A stretch of 64,000 nucleotides of DNA, taken from the NCBI GenBank assembly GCA_017979445.1, contig CM030706.1, forward strand, positions 19,919,884 through 19,983,883, written 5' to 3'. The first letter of the stretch is position 1. Each line of letters opens with the position of its first letter. Both the position numbers and the translations under genes were made by a program. Below, one piece after another: positions 22,810 to 34,949 of this stretch. Under the pieces are notes generated by a model, which did no database searches, was not told the origin of the DNA, and saw only the letters and a list, made by a program, of their open reading frames with translations. This stretch comes from Akebia trifoliata (lineage: Eukaryota; Streptophyta; Magnoliopsida; Ranunculales; Lardizabalaceae).

Positions 22810-24281
22810 AGAATTGTTTGAATAAGTTTGTGTCCTTCAATCATCGAGCAATGACGTCTTGGCCCCCATCGTCTACATGTTTGTCCTTCTCAAGGGAGAC
22901 ATGTGCAATAGTCATGGCGGCATTATCGTCCTGCCCTCTCATTTATCCTTCTTCTAGGATGCCTTCCAAGGGTATTTCCAACTATCCCGAAGTGCACTTT
23001 TCTACGAAAATTTGACGCAATACCTGAAAACTCTGTGTGGGGTGGCCAACCATCCTATGAAAACAACAAAACTTAGGATTCTCTCCGTTCACTAAAGAGG
23101 GCTCGCAGCATACGGGCGGTAGTCGGTTTACTTCATCTTGAATCCATACTTCTAGGATTTCCTCTCGTCCTCAATGCTAAGAGGGAAATCTGGGATGGTG
23201 CCCTCCTCTCTTCTTATTGTGGGTTCGTAATTGAGTTGAGTTTGGGTATCACGCTCTGTACCATGTTTCTTAGGAGGGGGTCCAACCGTAAAGGCCTAAG
23301 GGGCTGGTCGCTTGTCACTTTTCACTCAGTCTATTTTCCAGGGTCTATTGTCTCCCCTTTCTACCCGAATCGACGCAACCGTCCTTCAAGCAGACTCGTG
23401 TAACGTCGATAAGGTCGGAATCCCCATATTTTCCTACAGAGCTCTATAAGCCACCTTCATTCCGTTTACGCACATCTCCATTAGGTGCGCTTCTATCACT
23501 TATTTGTGGCAGTCCATTGCTAAGTGTTAGAAGCATCTTACGAATTCATTTAAGTTCTCTAATTCATTTTGTCGTGCTCTCCCTAAGTTAGTCAGCATAA
23601 CTTGCTAAGTCACGAGAAAGAATTTTCTATAAAAGATATCCACCATTTGACACCAGGTAGTGACGGAGCCCATCGGGAGGTTGTTATGCCAATTGTAGGC
23701 TCAACCCGTGAGTGACTTCGAAAACTCGTGTAAACGTAAATTGTGGTTCCCGCTTTGTCCTCCAAAGGCCTCTATGAAACGTGAGACATGCTCACAAGCA
23801 TTTCCTATCCCAATATACATCGTGAAGTTTGGGGAATTTATCCTTGTGCGTATGGGCATTGCTGAAGCTTTGAGGGGTAAAGTGGTCCTTGCTCATATAA
23901 CTGCTCTTCGCTCTTGTTATGCTCATTTTCTAATAAACATGTTAGGTCGAACATTGTAACGAACTGTGTTGTATGGGGGGACCGCTCTTGTGCATCGGCT
24001 GAAATGTGTCACCACCTTGTTTACATTCCCCTTGGGATGTCAGAGGTGTCTAATCGTTGGCCCATCACATCCGATGTCTAGCGGGTGTCCGGCCTCCCCA
24101 CGCTGGGAGGTGCCGTGGGTGGTGTTTGTATCACATTTGATCTGGACTGCTTCAAGAACATGAGAATCTCCTAGTTGGTAGTGGCAAAGCCTTTGATAAC
24201 CTCTGCCAATGATTCTTGTGTATCCTCGTCCTCTTCGGCTATACCTGCCCTTTTAGGTGGTGGGGGGATGGTCGCTGCCAT
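22810..24281 (-). pseudogene. Gag of element B, fragmented
   Basis: The minus-strand ATG at 24281-24279 opens MAATIPPPPKRAGIAEEDED. After several stops, FYRKFF and later ENPKFCCFHRMVGHPTQSF appear, the last matching the CxFHRxxGHxTEDC region of Tat gag. Many frameshifts are present. Plus-strand open frames in this interval are shadows. Confidence 0.65.
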
Positions 24282-24418
24282 GTTTGCGACTAGGCCTTGT
24301 TGACAGCTCACCCAACCCACTTCCTGCACTGGATCCTGCATGGCTACGCGAAGTGCCTACTTGCCCTCTAGCACCTCTCGTCATATGTCCAACTAAATAG
24401 GAAACATCTATGATCTTG

Positions 24419-24436
24419 TCCCCACTGTGATCGCCA
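24419..24436 (-). other. Primer-binding site of element B
   Basis: On the minus strand TGGCGATCACAGTGGGGA lies three bases inside the LTR end ACA. Its form parallels the primer sites of T1 and T3. Confidence 0.6.
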
Positions 24437-24439
24437 AAA

Positions 24440-24738
24440 TGTAGCGGGTCAGGATCTCTTTTGTTACAATCGATAAAAGGTTTAAAGAATCTTCTCCAAA
24501 AATACTGTAGCTGGGGTATTTATAGCCTGGTGAGATCTCTTTCGAAACACAGTTCATCCCTGACCTACACATGTCCACCAATTCCTCCCTATGGGAGCAT
24601 TCCATGCCTTCTTGTCCATCCTGCCAGACGTCCCACCTGACTCCTCTTCCACGTATCAATCCCACAAGGACGCCTAACTTGGCCCTCGAAGGCTGATGTG
24701 GTATTTCCACGTTATGCCCTAAAATTACATCGTCTACA
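24440..24738 (-). repeat. 5' LTR of element B (299 bp)
   Basis: On the plus strand it reads TGTAGCGGG...CGTCTACA, so the ends form the inverted repeat TGTAG/CTACA. A TATA box on the minus strand (CTATAAATA, 24517-24525) marks the U3/R border. The part to the right of the TATA region (U3) recurs at 42494-42725. Confidence 0.8.
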
Positions 24739-26195
24739 CTTAATATATTCATAAAAATTTTATGCTAAATGCTTTTTAATTATTTTGTTTGATGTTGACA
24801 AAAACTAATTGAAAATTTAATAAATTTACCATTCTTATTAGCTAAATTTTGTGCAAGACACTATAAAGAGCCATATTTTAATTTGGTAATGCCCAAAAAG
24901 AAGCCATCTTCAATTCCTTTTATTTCCCAGGATTAATAGTCTGAACTTCAATTGTAATACAAAAAAGTAAATATGCCATATATTGGATGGACCAAACGCA
25001 TTTGTTTCACTTTTCGGACTTAAAGCAACATGAATAAAAAAAATAGCTGGTTTCCCTTGATTTTCTCTCTGATTTAAGATGGATAAGTTCTGGAAGAAAT
25101 CAACGATTAAGACAACCAAACACATGAACCATCTTATCAACAAAAACCCTTGATCTGTGGCCATGAACATTGCTCACTATCAAGAGTGCCTTGAAGAGTG
25201 AGTGATTCAATCGTTTCAATTCTGTAAGTCTCTACCAATATTAAACTTTCTATGGACAATAGATATAAGACTCTTTTCTGACAAGTTCGCCATCATTGCA
25301 CATAAAAAATAAAAAAAAAGTTAATGAGAATATACCCAGCTTCCCTGATTTAGACAAGGCCATCAAAATTGCTTCATAATTATATGCAGATTTCGGGACC
25401 ATTTGAGCAAACATTGCTTCATCGTGAACCAGATATGTCATCACATTTTGTCAAGTTGTCCTAGTGAAGCAGATGTGCTACAAACCTGGTTTAGTTCATG
25501 AAAGGATGAAAATATTATTGCACAACATTGAGACTAAAGATTGTTTTCTTTTGTAGGGAAACACATCAACATCAATATAAATAGCGAGGATCGAAGGTAA
25601 CTCAGACGATCAAGAAACAAATGGAAGTCCATCTAATATTTTTGATAATACCAACATTTTCTTGCAAAAATTAGGTAGAATTGAAGAGATTCTTTAAATA
25701 AATAGAAAAATAAAGAACATATCTAGAAAATATAGATTGCAGCATTAAGAACTTAAATTAACCACATCCAACATTGTTGTATTCTATTGCTACTACTTCT
25801 GTGACACCACCACAACAGGACAAACCTAAAAACCCTGAAATCCAAATACCCATCAAGTTAAAATGGTTGTATCGAACATTATTTATAACAAATGCATTGA
25901 ATTCTATGGAAAATTATGAATACAAGAAGCACAGATTCCTTTTTTTTTATTCTGGGCACCGAAATTTGAATATCATGAAAACTTTTTCTCTAACAAAAGT
26001 TTTCCCACATATATTTGCCCCTTTACACAAAAGGGAAGTGGGATACCCTATGTTATCACTTATCAAAAAAAATTAGATGTATATTTGCTCCCTTCATCTT
26101 ACAAGATTTTCATTACTTATCATCATTCATTTAGAAGACCCCAAAGCTTTGTGGTTGAATCATCATATTGACTTGTCACCATCATTATTGGTGGT
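24507..26195. repeat. Large direct duplication, copy 1
   Basis: This is nearly identical to 42494-44131, with roughly ten single-base differences by eye plus a 51-bp segment (25581-25631) absent from copy 2. It covers the U3 of element B's LTR and about 1.46 kb of flanking DNA. An 86-codon minus-strand frame (24910-25170) is identical in both copies but has no recognisable product. Copy 1 ends where S3 is inserted. Confidence 0.9.
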
Positions 26196-27433
26196 TGTCA
26201 CGCCCCAAAAACTCAACCCGAATCCTCATGATTCCCAAGTTGAATCCCGAGGCATGATATAAAACCCGTATCATGATAATCAATTCATAAACGTAAACGG
26301 CAAATAATATAACTATATGTCATACCTGATCATTTCTCAACAGAACAGACACGTATCCTCAAACATCAAAAACACTTGACATATATACATAAAACAGTAA
26401 TGACATACTATAGTGTTCATAATTACATAACCAAAAACGATAGCTAAAGACTTAAACCTAACTCTAGTTTAAGACTTATAACTAGTAATACCCATGCTCC
26501 ACTCCTGGAAGCTTGGACTGATCATCTATAAGGCCCTGGCACTGAGCCTCCTCGGAAGGATCACCTAAACCAGGTGCGCCTGAAATTTGATGTCGTAGGG
26601 GTCAGTAACAGGGGAGTTACCCAATAGGGGAATCTTACAATTCTAAATAACAGCATCCTATATGCAGTTTAAACATTCTAAGAATTAATAAATCATGCAT
26701 ATTTGATATTCAACACAATTAAAAATAATTGAACTCCGATGTCATAAAACTTAGTAGGAAATTAAAACACTTAAAAATCTGAAGAAAACAATTGTTCATA
26801 ATATAACATCAAATAATAGAGTACTATAATAGAGAGTTGAGGGTCACGACTGATGTGAACATCTCAGTCAAAATACGATTATTCCAATACTTCACCAGTG
26901 TGGAACCCCACCGTTAGTTCCTGATTCTATGGCCAGCCTCTGCCATAATTTGGGTAACTGTTTTCCGGCTCAGGTTGGCCGTTGACCAAGGCCTTAAGAA
27001 ACGGGCCAAATCAAGTAGGTCATTCTTTCTTGACTACTCTAGACTATTAATGATCATTAACTAGCCATCTTCATCTATGCCAATCTGGCGTGCATGTGAT
27101 CCTCGATATTCTCTATCAATCATACAACTATCTACATCTTGTTCTCTATTAAAGATAGAAAAGAAACTCCCGGATTCCTGTTGTGATGTTGTGTTCTTAT
27201 GCATCCCATAATACATAAGAACTCAAACAACGCAACTGTTATCCTAGAATAACACGTCATTCCGGAAATATCACAACATGTTATTCTTTATAGGTTTTCA
27301 CAATCTCTTTAAGAAATCACTAAAATACTACATATAAGTATTTATTTTCTTTTCAAAACGTAATGAAAAATAAAACATACACGTGTTTTAAATATCCAGT
27401 CCACTCTTAAATGTACAGTCTTATCTCTCTTTT
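26196..27433 (-). mobile_element. Solo LTR or element end S3, cut by assembly gap
   Basis: On the plus strand it starts TGTCACGCCCC, the reverse complement of the GGGGCGTGACA end of S2, right after the would-be target GTGGT (26191-26195). The empty site is intact in the duplicate at 44127-44131. Inside are blocks shared with S1 and S2 on the minus strand (CAACGGCCAACCTGAGCCGGA; GTTACTGACCCC followed by the exon candidate). The far end is lost in the N run. Confidence 0.8.
26475..26574 (-). other. Putative LTR-borne terminal exon in S3 (31 codons)
   Basis: On the minus strand CATCAAATTTCAG is followed, after two bases, by an open frame of 31 codons beginning APGLGDPSEEAQ and ending LIDDQSKLPGVEHGYY, then TAG. 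The phase after TTTCAG, length and DDQ..LPG.EH ending match S1. Confidence 0.4.
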
Positions 27434-27533
27434 NNNNNNNNNNNNNNNNNNNNNNNNNNNNNNNNNNNNNNNNNNNNNNNNNNNNNNNNNNNNNNNNNNN
27501 NNNNNNNNNNNNNNNNNNNNNNNNNNNNNNNNN
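27434..27533. other. Assembly gap of 100 N
   Basis: Exactly 100 N, the usual placeholder for a gap of unknown size. It falls inside S3 on the left and inside the 5' LTR of the LARD-like element on the right. Confidence 0.98.
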
Positions 27534-28084
27534 TTATTATTAACTCTGGTGAGAAGAACAACGATAGTCTCATCAGAATTTTGGCATCTCTGCTGGGAAA
27601 AGGTAAAGGTAGTAGTGGTAAGTTTTGATTTAAAATTCATTTATTTCATTTTTCTTTTATTTTATTTTATTTTTTATTTCTTTCTGTAAGTTCAAGTGTT
27701 CTTAAGGTTTTAAGAGAGAAGAAAGAAGAAAATAACATTGAAAAAAAAAATCATTCCCGTTTTCTTTTTCACCCAAAACAGCAGAACTTAAACTGGTTGT
27801 AACTTTCTGCTCCGATCTCCGATTAACTATTATAGTATATCGATTTGGGGTAGAATGAAAATTTTCTATAAAATGTGACAAAGTCAACAAGATTTTGGTA
27901 AGTCATATTCTATTTTTATGTTCGTTTACTTTCATTTCTACTAACATTTCAGTTTTGCTCCTTGTAGGTGAACATTTTTTTTTTCTTTTCTTTCAATTTC
28001 CTTTAATCTTTAGTTATGTTTATTTTTCTGTTTTAGAAACTCTTGTATAAGATTCCTTGTAATTTTTTTTAATTATCCAAGAAG

Positions 28085-28700
28085 GCTTGAATTGTAATAG
28101 ACTAAGGAAGGACGACAGGTGGACAATACCGTCACGGCTCCTTAGGTTCGCACACCAAAATTGAATTTGGTGGCCTAAGTCGACTCAAACCGTCTTCACC
28201 CAGTCTAGCACGGGAGGTAATCTTGAAACACCCATGCCTCTCTATGCTAGTGGGTTACTCCTTGCCTTTGTGTGTTATTTTTCCAATTTATACACACTTG
28301 GAATAGTTAATTAAGTAGTAAAGAGCACCTCTCTCCTAAGGATGGCATGATAAGATAAGGATTAGAAGTCATTACCAATTCTTTACTCTAATTAGGATAA
28401 TCAACTCACTAGTCATCCAATCAAATTAAATAAAATCAATTAGACTTGACTATAGGGCCCACGAGCTCAATAGGAGAAATTCCGCTTCAAGTTGTGCCAA
28501 CTACGCTTCTTGGTCATCTTTTGTATCTAGTAAGATCTTGCCCTTTGAGTGTATAGACTCAGTCTATTCAAGAAAGGAAGGTGATTTAAGAGTGTCCTTG
28601 CGTATGCATTGTGCGCCACCTCCGATCTGGAGATCCAAATGATTCAAAATTGACTTCATAGAATCAAGTTGGAATGCTAATTGCGTTATTTCTACCCAAT
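28085..28700 (+). other. Leader region of LARD-like element
   Basis: This is non-coding DNA between primer site and gag remnant. Blocks such as AAGATCTTGCCC, GTATGCATTGTGCGCCACCTC and CTGGAGATCC also occur in T1 near 7740-7870, suggesting shared ancestry of the two leaders. No reading frame is supported. Confidence 0.45.
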
Positions 28701-28759
28701 TAGGAGCTATCTAGTTTTAGGCAACCTATTTAGGTTCCATATTTTCTTTTCGTGATTGT

Positions 28760-29520
28760 TTGATCGACTGTGTGATTTGCATTGTCATGGAGTTTAGTAG
28801 AGAATCTTGGATCCCATGTGTCCTATGTGATAATTATGGTCATCCTCCCGAGTGTTGTCCGAGTCTACCCATGTTTCGTGCTACGCAAGCCAATATGCAT
28901 CATTCTCAAAATTCTTATTGGATGCTGACATCTAGTTCGTTCGACCAACCATATCACATAAATAATTGATTTCCCTTGGATATCATACCGTGTCAGAACG
29001 AGTTCACTCAAGGTAGTCATTTTTGTAACCATGAAAATTTTTATATACACGACACCTCAATGATGAATTAAACCATGATTCCCCAACAATCCTATGATTC
29101 TCATCATTTCTCCGAATATAGAGCTGTAGAGCCAGAGTCAACATTCAATGACTCATTTTTGTCTTCTCCTCCAACTTCATCATTAGAGTCCTTGATGACT
29201 GAGTTGTTAAATCAACAACAACAGTTCATCCAACAATAATAATTCATCCAACAACAACAACTCTATCAACAACAACAAGACATAAGTCAAGTCTTAGCTA
29301 GCATAGGAACTCAATTGAGTCACCTAGCGTTATCTTTAAAAGAAGGAAATTTTGATAAATTCGAAAATGAGGATATCTCCATCCTAGAAAATCTACCATT
29401 CTTTCAAAATAACCTTAGTGACTAGTTCTACTCTTTTGAAAATTTCAATGATTGTTCATCAATAATTGATAACACCGCCTCAATTGAAGTTCAAATTCAA
29501 AACCAATGAGGTTACAGTTC
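28760..29520 (+). pseudogene. Gag-like remnant of LARD-like element
   Basis: A 69-codon frame starting at 28760 contains CVLCDNYGHPPECC, a CCHC zinc-knuckle-like motif (C-x2-C-x4-H-x4-C). After a stop, further frames show a glutamine-rich stretch (ELLNQQQQFIQQ, QQQDISQVLASIGTQLSHL) and acidic sequence. This resembles the gag end of large plant Ty3 elements. Several stops prevent function, and no protease or RT was found downstream. Confidence 0.5.
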
Positions 29521-30629
29521 CAACCGAAGCAATGATGGAAGTCCAACTAGGTCAGCTTATTGTGCCCTTAGAAAAAAAAAGAGAATGGTCAATTTTCAAA
29601 TGAGATAACCCCCGAGAGCCAACCAATATTTCAAATTCCCAATGAGCTAATCAATTGTACAAATTTGGCCAAGGAAACAGATCCACCATCAAAGGAAACT
29701 GTTGTTCAGGAAGAACCAAGAATGAATTCTAATTTGTTAGTCACACCAATTTCGACCAGTACTAATCTAACCTTGTCCCCATCTAGTCTATCATTTCACA
29801 AAATTGTAAAGACCCTGCCTGTCTTACAAATTCCATTCTCCTAGGAAATACGATGGTTAAGAACTGTTTCGAAAAGGTGATGACACTAAGAACTGAGGAT
29901 AAACGAGGGATGTTGATCATTTTCATATCCCAACGATGATCAAAATCTGTCTACTTATCATTTGGGGTGGGAAATCGATTGTCGTGTCTGTCAAATTAGA
30001 TGTTAGGAAAATTCCTAAAAATCAGACCTTTTGATAGGTCCGACTGAAGACATTAAATTTAGCGCTGCTTGGGAGGCAACCATGTGCTTTTCTTTTAATA
30101 AGTAGTGTAGTTAGGAAACAAACTTTCTCTTAAAAAAAATAAAAATAAAACTCCAACCCTAATCCCTTTCTTATTCTCTTCCTCTTCAAGACAACTCTCA
30201 ACCAAACCAATCAAACAGCGCTACTAGGACTGTAGACTGGTCAGCAATTGTTGAGTAACAGAGATAGATGTTGGTTATATTGAGGAGAAGAAGGCACAGG
30301 TCATTGAAAGTTCAGATTCAGATTAGGATGGATTTCATTCTTAGATTAGGATGTTTTTAAGTTGTTTCTTAATTATTAGGTAGGATTTTATTTATGTAAA
30401 ATAATTTTGAAAATTATAATTGTTATAACTTTCAATCCTTTCAGATCAGTTGTAACAAGATTTTACACATTAATGCCCAATCCATTTCAAGTGTGATCTA
30501 ACATTTTTCTCTCTTTCCTTATAGCGTTTATATTGAGGACAATATTTCATTTAAGTTTGGGGGTATTAGGTTAGCTCACAATTGCATTACATAGCATTCT
30601 AGTTTAGTTACATGTTTTATTCTAGTTTA

Positions 30630-30725
30630 GTTTTATGTTTTCAAAAAAAAATAATAAAATAAAAATTAAAAAAATATAAAAAATTAAAAAAAAAATATTT
30701 TTAAAAAATTAAAAAATATATTTAA
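30630..30725 (+). repeat. A-rich low-complexity tract
   Basis: About 95 bases almost only A and T, mostly A-runs, inside the LARD-like element. Confidence 0.85.
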
Positions 30726-31773
30726 CACTTTCAAAATATTTTCTTCAAAATCTTTGTATGTACTTTTTACATATGAATTTCAAATATCTGGCTCATGTCC
30801 TAACTTTTGATCATAAGTTCTTTTGGTTGTTCCTCATTAAGAAAATCATAAAAAAAAATTACTTTGAAAAATTCACTTTTGATTGAGTACTTGGAAAAAT
30901 AAAATTTTATGGAATAAGAATTGACCCTCTTCTCTGTCTAGAGTGTTAGGGGAAACCTAGTTTAGTGAACTATGACTTCCTTGTCCATTGGTTGGCTGAT
31001 TAGAAGAAAAAGAAAATTGGTATTAGTATGACTTGGACATCCACCATAGGATTAGACTGGGTACCTTGAAAATGACTACTTGCTTTTTGTAAAAAGAACA
31101 CCAAAAAATAGTGAAGTATGAAAAAGTTGAGAAAATAAAAAGCAGAAATATGTGAAAAAAAAACCAAAGTAAAACCAAAATGTTAGAATAGAAAAAGTAC
31201 AAAAATGAAAAGAATCTAATGAAACTAATTAGTATGGTGAAAGTCGTAATAGTAAAAAAATGAGTAAATTGGAATATCACAGATAAAGCCCCTTAGAGGT
31301 ATTAAAGTAAACATCCACACTTCTCACAATCCCAGACAGGATGCATAGTTTCGAGTTAGAACATAGGTAAAACTGACTATTCTTAGCAATTAGGAGGTGA
31401 AATCTTGTTCTTTAAAAAGATGTTATTTTTAAAAAGAAAAAAATCAGAAAATCGTAGAAGCACTCAAGTTATCTTTAAAATTTTCTAAAATAAGGAATAA
31501 AAACTGAGAACTTTGTTCAAATGTAAATGACCTTTGACTGATTTGTGCAATATCATTATATTCGTCTTATATACTTTGATTTTAATTTTGATATTTCTAT
31601 AAAGTGTTGAAATTTTGTAGGTATATTTTTTACAAACCCTCACGAGTCAAACTCGTCTACTAGGGGTAACCTAGCGGCTCAAGGGCTTGCTGTATTCGCT
31701 AAATGCAGTTGAGGTGCCTGCGAAAGTGGCAGTTTTATTTTCTAGGGACTAGAAAAAGGTAAGTTTGAGGGTG

Positions 31774-32971
31774 TGATGAGTGTCTCGAAACACTCAATTA
31801 TACGCACATTTTCCAGATATTTATCTGGATTTTTGTCCCTATTTCCCCGTATTAAGGTAATAATTACAATAAGCCTCGAAATACCATGATGTATGTTAAT
31901 TAGGCTTAATTCTACATAAATAAATTCATTTACTAAATAAATCTAATTACGTGTGTTTCTTGTGCAGAAAATCAATATTTTGGAATCAAAATCTCAAGGC
32001 AAAGGCATTTGAGCCCATTTTGGAATGCTCTAATCCCTAACTAATGTTCTCATCTTTTATCTTTTTGTACAAAGAAAAGTGGAGGCTACTTTTAGACTCT
32101 TCTACACACTTTTTTCTTTATAAATAGAACTTCAATCTCTAGAGGCTTTCTCACTCTCCTATTGGTTCTCTTATCCAAGACTCTTTTAATCTAAGGCTCT
32201 TAGCCTATTATCTTATTTTTTGTATTTTTATCTTCTAATTATTTTCTTTGGCTAAAAGTTTTGTAAGAAGTAGAAGAAGAAGAAGTTGTAAGTTTCTCCA
32301 TGAAATGAAGAAAAGTTCTTTCATCTCTTATCTTTCCTCTCTTGCAATGACATTAGAATAAGTTCCCCTCCATTGGAGAGTGGAAAAGTCTAGAGCAAGT
32401 TCTTGTGTTGTTTCTAATTTCATGCCTTTCTTTTATTTAAAATGCTTATTAGTTCTCTTTAAGATTTCTTGCACATTTTATTTTTAATATAAATACTTTA
32501 TGCTTAGATTAGATCAAGATAAAGTATGCTTAAACAAGATAATTCGTAGTAGGAAATTTTCAAATAATTTTATTTTGTTTATGTTCCCTCATTTGATTTC
32601 ATTTGTAAAACTTTCCGATCTAAGGAGCTAACACCAAGCCCTTACGATTGAGTTATAAAAAGGCTAGAGACTAGGAATTGCTCATCAATATATTCTAGGT
32701 AGATCCACCTCCAATGGTGCTTTAATTTCATAAGTTTACTTGCTTTTAATTTCATTTACTTTAGTTCATTTTCTAGCAATTTTACATATTCTTATAAGTT
32801 CAAAAATATAAAGAAAAATAGTTTTAATTCCTTTTAGTTAATTTAAATTTTATCTTCTTAGCTTAACTCTACTCCTCATTTCTCTTGGGTTCGATCCCCT
32901 ATTTGCCCCACAAGTAAGGTAAAAGTAAGATTATTATTAACTCCAATGAGAGAACAATGATAGTTTCATCA
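31774..32971 (+). repeat. 3' LTR of LARD-like element (1198 bp)
   Basis: It begins TGATGAGTGTC and ends GTTTCATCA; the ends form the perfect inverted repeat TGATGA/TCATCA. A purine tract lies directly before it. Partial relatives are at 1-348 (minus) and 35935-36995 (minus). Confidence 0.85.
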
Positions 32972-33166
32972 AACCTCAATTGGACCATAGAAAAAACTTT
33001 CATGAATGAAATGCCTAAAAACTATAAACTCAATCAAACAATCCACAAATGTATTAAAAATAAATAATAATAATAATAAATAAAAAAAATTAAGTCAATT
33101 TTGCAATGCACTAATATTTGGGATTTTTAAGTTTGATCCTCAAATTCTTCCTGGTGGAGTCGTCAT

Positions 33167-34003
33167 TGAAAATGCCCTTGATCTGTGGGTATGGATCCGA
33201 TTTCTTTTATGGTCTAGAAATCAAAAGATGACTCTAAACAGATAAAGAACACTAATCTACGAATAAATTATGGATACGAGAACCAAGTTACGAGATTGGA
33301 AGGTTTTAGGCACTAATTTCGCCTGACGAAAAGCAATATCTTCTTTTCTTAAATATTTACATTGCAAAGATAGCCTAAAACTAAAATAAAGATAAAAAAA
33401 ATTACCTTTGTTGTTACTTGAATGATTGTGATGATCAATTCCCTTAGAAACTGGCGGTGAATGTTCCTCGTGTGAATCTTCTCATTTTATCTTTGTTATT
33501 AGATCTGCTTCCGATCTTCGAGATGAAATTTTCATCTCTATATCTAGATATGTTTATGGCTTTTGTATTTTTTTTTAGGATTTCTGAGTGTTTTTAAGTT
33601 AAGAATTAAGGCTTGGGGTTAAGTATTGACTTGGGGTTCTAGATTTAGGATTTTGGAAAAGTTTTGGAGTGTTTTTTACCTCGGTTTCTAGGATTTCTCA
33701 AGACCTACGAAATTAGGTGGTAGAGTTTCCTTTTTAAAGAACATTATTGATAAGATTAGGGTTTGATTAGGTTTCTTAGAGATAAGGTCTATCTCTAACT
33801 AACACGTTAAGTGGTTTAGATTAGTATTCAATTAGGTTTTACTTCTATTTTGAATTTTTTGACTTACGCCCAATGGATGGTTCTTTATTAAATTATTCTA
33901 AATTCTTTGAGATCCTTAGTGGAGGGTTCTTTATTAAATATCTCATGGGCCCCACTTGTATATATAGACCACCACTTAAAATTTGGCCCATGGGGTGTCT
34001 ACA
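33167..34003 (-). mobile_element. Short Tat-like LTR (T4) with primer site
   Basis: On the minus strand it runs from TGTAGACACCCC (34003) to GGGCATTTTCA (33167), followed by the primer-site-like TGACGACTCCACCAGGA at 33149-33165. At 837 bp it is about half the length of T1-T3 LTRs, and much of U3 is missing or diverged. The internal part to the left ends by about 32972, where the LARD-like element lies. Confidence 0.7.
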
Positions 34004-34940
34004 ATAAGAGAAGAATTATTTTCTTAGAAAAAATGATTTTCTACTTGATGATTTACTCAGAGGAGACCCTTCTTTATATAAATAGAAAATGATAGGGTTT
34101 ATTGAGAGACCCCAACTGCTTTAGATAGAGTCCAGTCAAAAAAATTAATAGTTCAAGAATGAGTAAAACCCTCTAAAAAAAATAGACGTTCGAAACGAAA
34201 TGTGAATCGGTCAGAATGCTGAAACATTAACGTATGGTCGATCGACCAAATTTGTGTTGACCAAGTAATCGCAATTAGAAGAGTAAAGAAAGGTATGAGA
34301 GTTTCGGGTTCAATCGACACGGAGATGCTTAGTTGCCCAAAAAAGACAAATATCCTGGGTCGACCGAATGGATGCCCCATGAAAAAATGCTAAGATGTGT
34401 TCATATCTTGGGTTCGGTCGACTTAAAGTTCTCGATCTCCTGATATAGAACTGTTTGGTCAACCTGACCGAGTGATCGCCCCACGTGGAGAAATGAAATT
34501 TGTATTCTTCTTAGCTTCGGTCAACCATGGACACTCACATCTATTTACCTTTTAACAATCTTCGCTTAAGGTGGTCGAAACTAACCTCCATCCTCCCTTT
34601 TTTTTTTAGTGTGCTTGATCTTCGATGTATAAATTTTAGCAACTTCAAGCTCTTTTGACTTCAAAATTTTCCAATTACAACTTCAACATTTCCCAAATTA
34701 CATTGAAAGCTAAGAATTACAGGGAAATCCTATCTATTCATGGATTCTGACAAATATTCTTACAGGTAGTTTGTTTATCCTAAATAAAATATTTTTTTAT
34801 GAGTTCATTCATGATTGTAAAGAATAAAATAGAAACTAACAAGACGGTCAAGGTGACCAAACCAAATAGTTCCTAACAATCCACCAAGGTTCCTACTTGA
34901 ATACAAAGTCTTCATAGAAGACCCCCTTAAAGTTAATGTA
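34004..34940. other. Unassigned region with GGTCGACC motifs
   Basis: No gene is recognised. From 34200 to 34530, motifs of the GGTCGACC/TCGGTCGAC type occur every 50-70 bp, including the perfect 14-bp palindrome TGGTCGATCGACCA at 34235-34248. The pattern recalls LTR sequence of unknown type. Confidence 0.4.
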
Positions 34941-34949
34941 TAACTTGCA

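Larger units (their letters stand above)
349..24738 (-). mobile_element. Decayed Tat-like Ty3 retrotransposon B, host of nested insertions
   Basis: Read right to left on the minus strand: 5' LTR 24440-24738, primer site, gag (22810-24281), protease (22312-22809), RT (21168-21875), RNase H (20690-21085), a second RNase H (16150-16564, beyond element A), a linker (15950-16150), and integrase start (349-553, beyond T1). A second RNase H domain between RNase H and integrase is the known mark of the Tat lineage. Later insertions are A (16570-20663), T1 (554-15944) and the LTR piece at 1-348. All coding parts carry stops or frameshifts. The 3' LTR is not in the window. Confidence 0.75.
27534..32971 (+). 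mobile_element. LARD-like LTR element with degraded gag; 5' LTR mostly lost in gap
   Basis: The 3' LTR (31774-32971) ends ATTATTAACTCC...GTTTCATCA. The same end (TTATTATTAACTC...GTCTCATCA) is at 27534-27575, so the 5' LTR was truncated by the gap. The primer site TTGGCATCTCTGCTGGGA starts a few bases later (about 27580). The internal 4.2 kb has only gag-like remains, long AT-rich DNA and, before the 3' LTR, a purine tract AAGTTTGAGGGTG. A block near 30528-30568 (TTGAGGACAATATTTCATTT then AAGTTTGGGGG) is common before the 3' end of large plant Ty3 elements. Confidence 0.75.

Noticed and set aside
24910..25170. 86-codon frame identical in both duplicates as a conserved gene
   Set aside because: Identity reflects the recent duplication of the whole segment; composition is that of random AT-rich DNA and no start context or family is visible.
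25250..25444. Possible exon (DEAMFAQMVPKSAYNYEAI) on the minus strand
   Set aside because: The stretch looks protein-like, but no clear splice sites or family could be assigned, so it is not reported as a feature.
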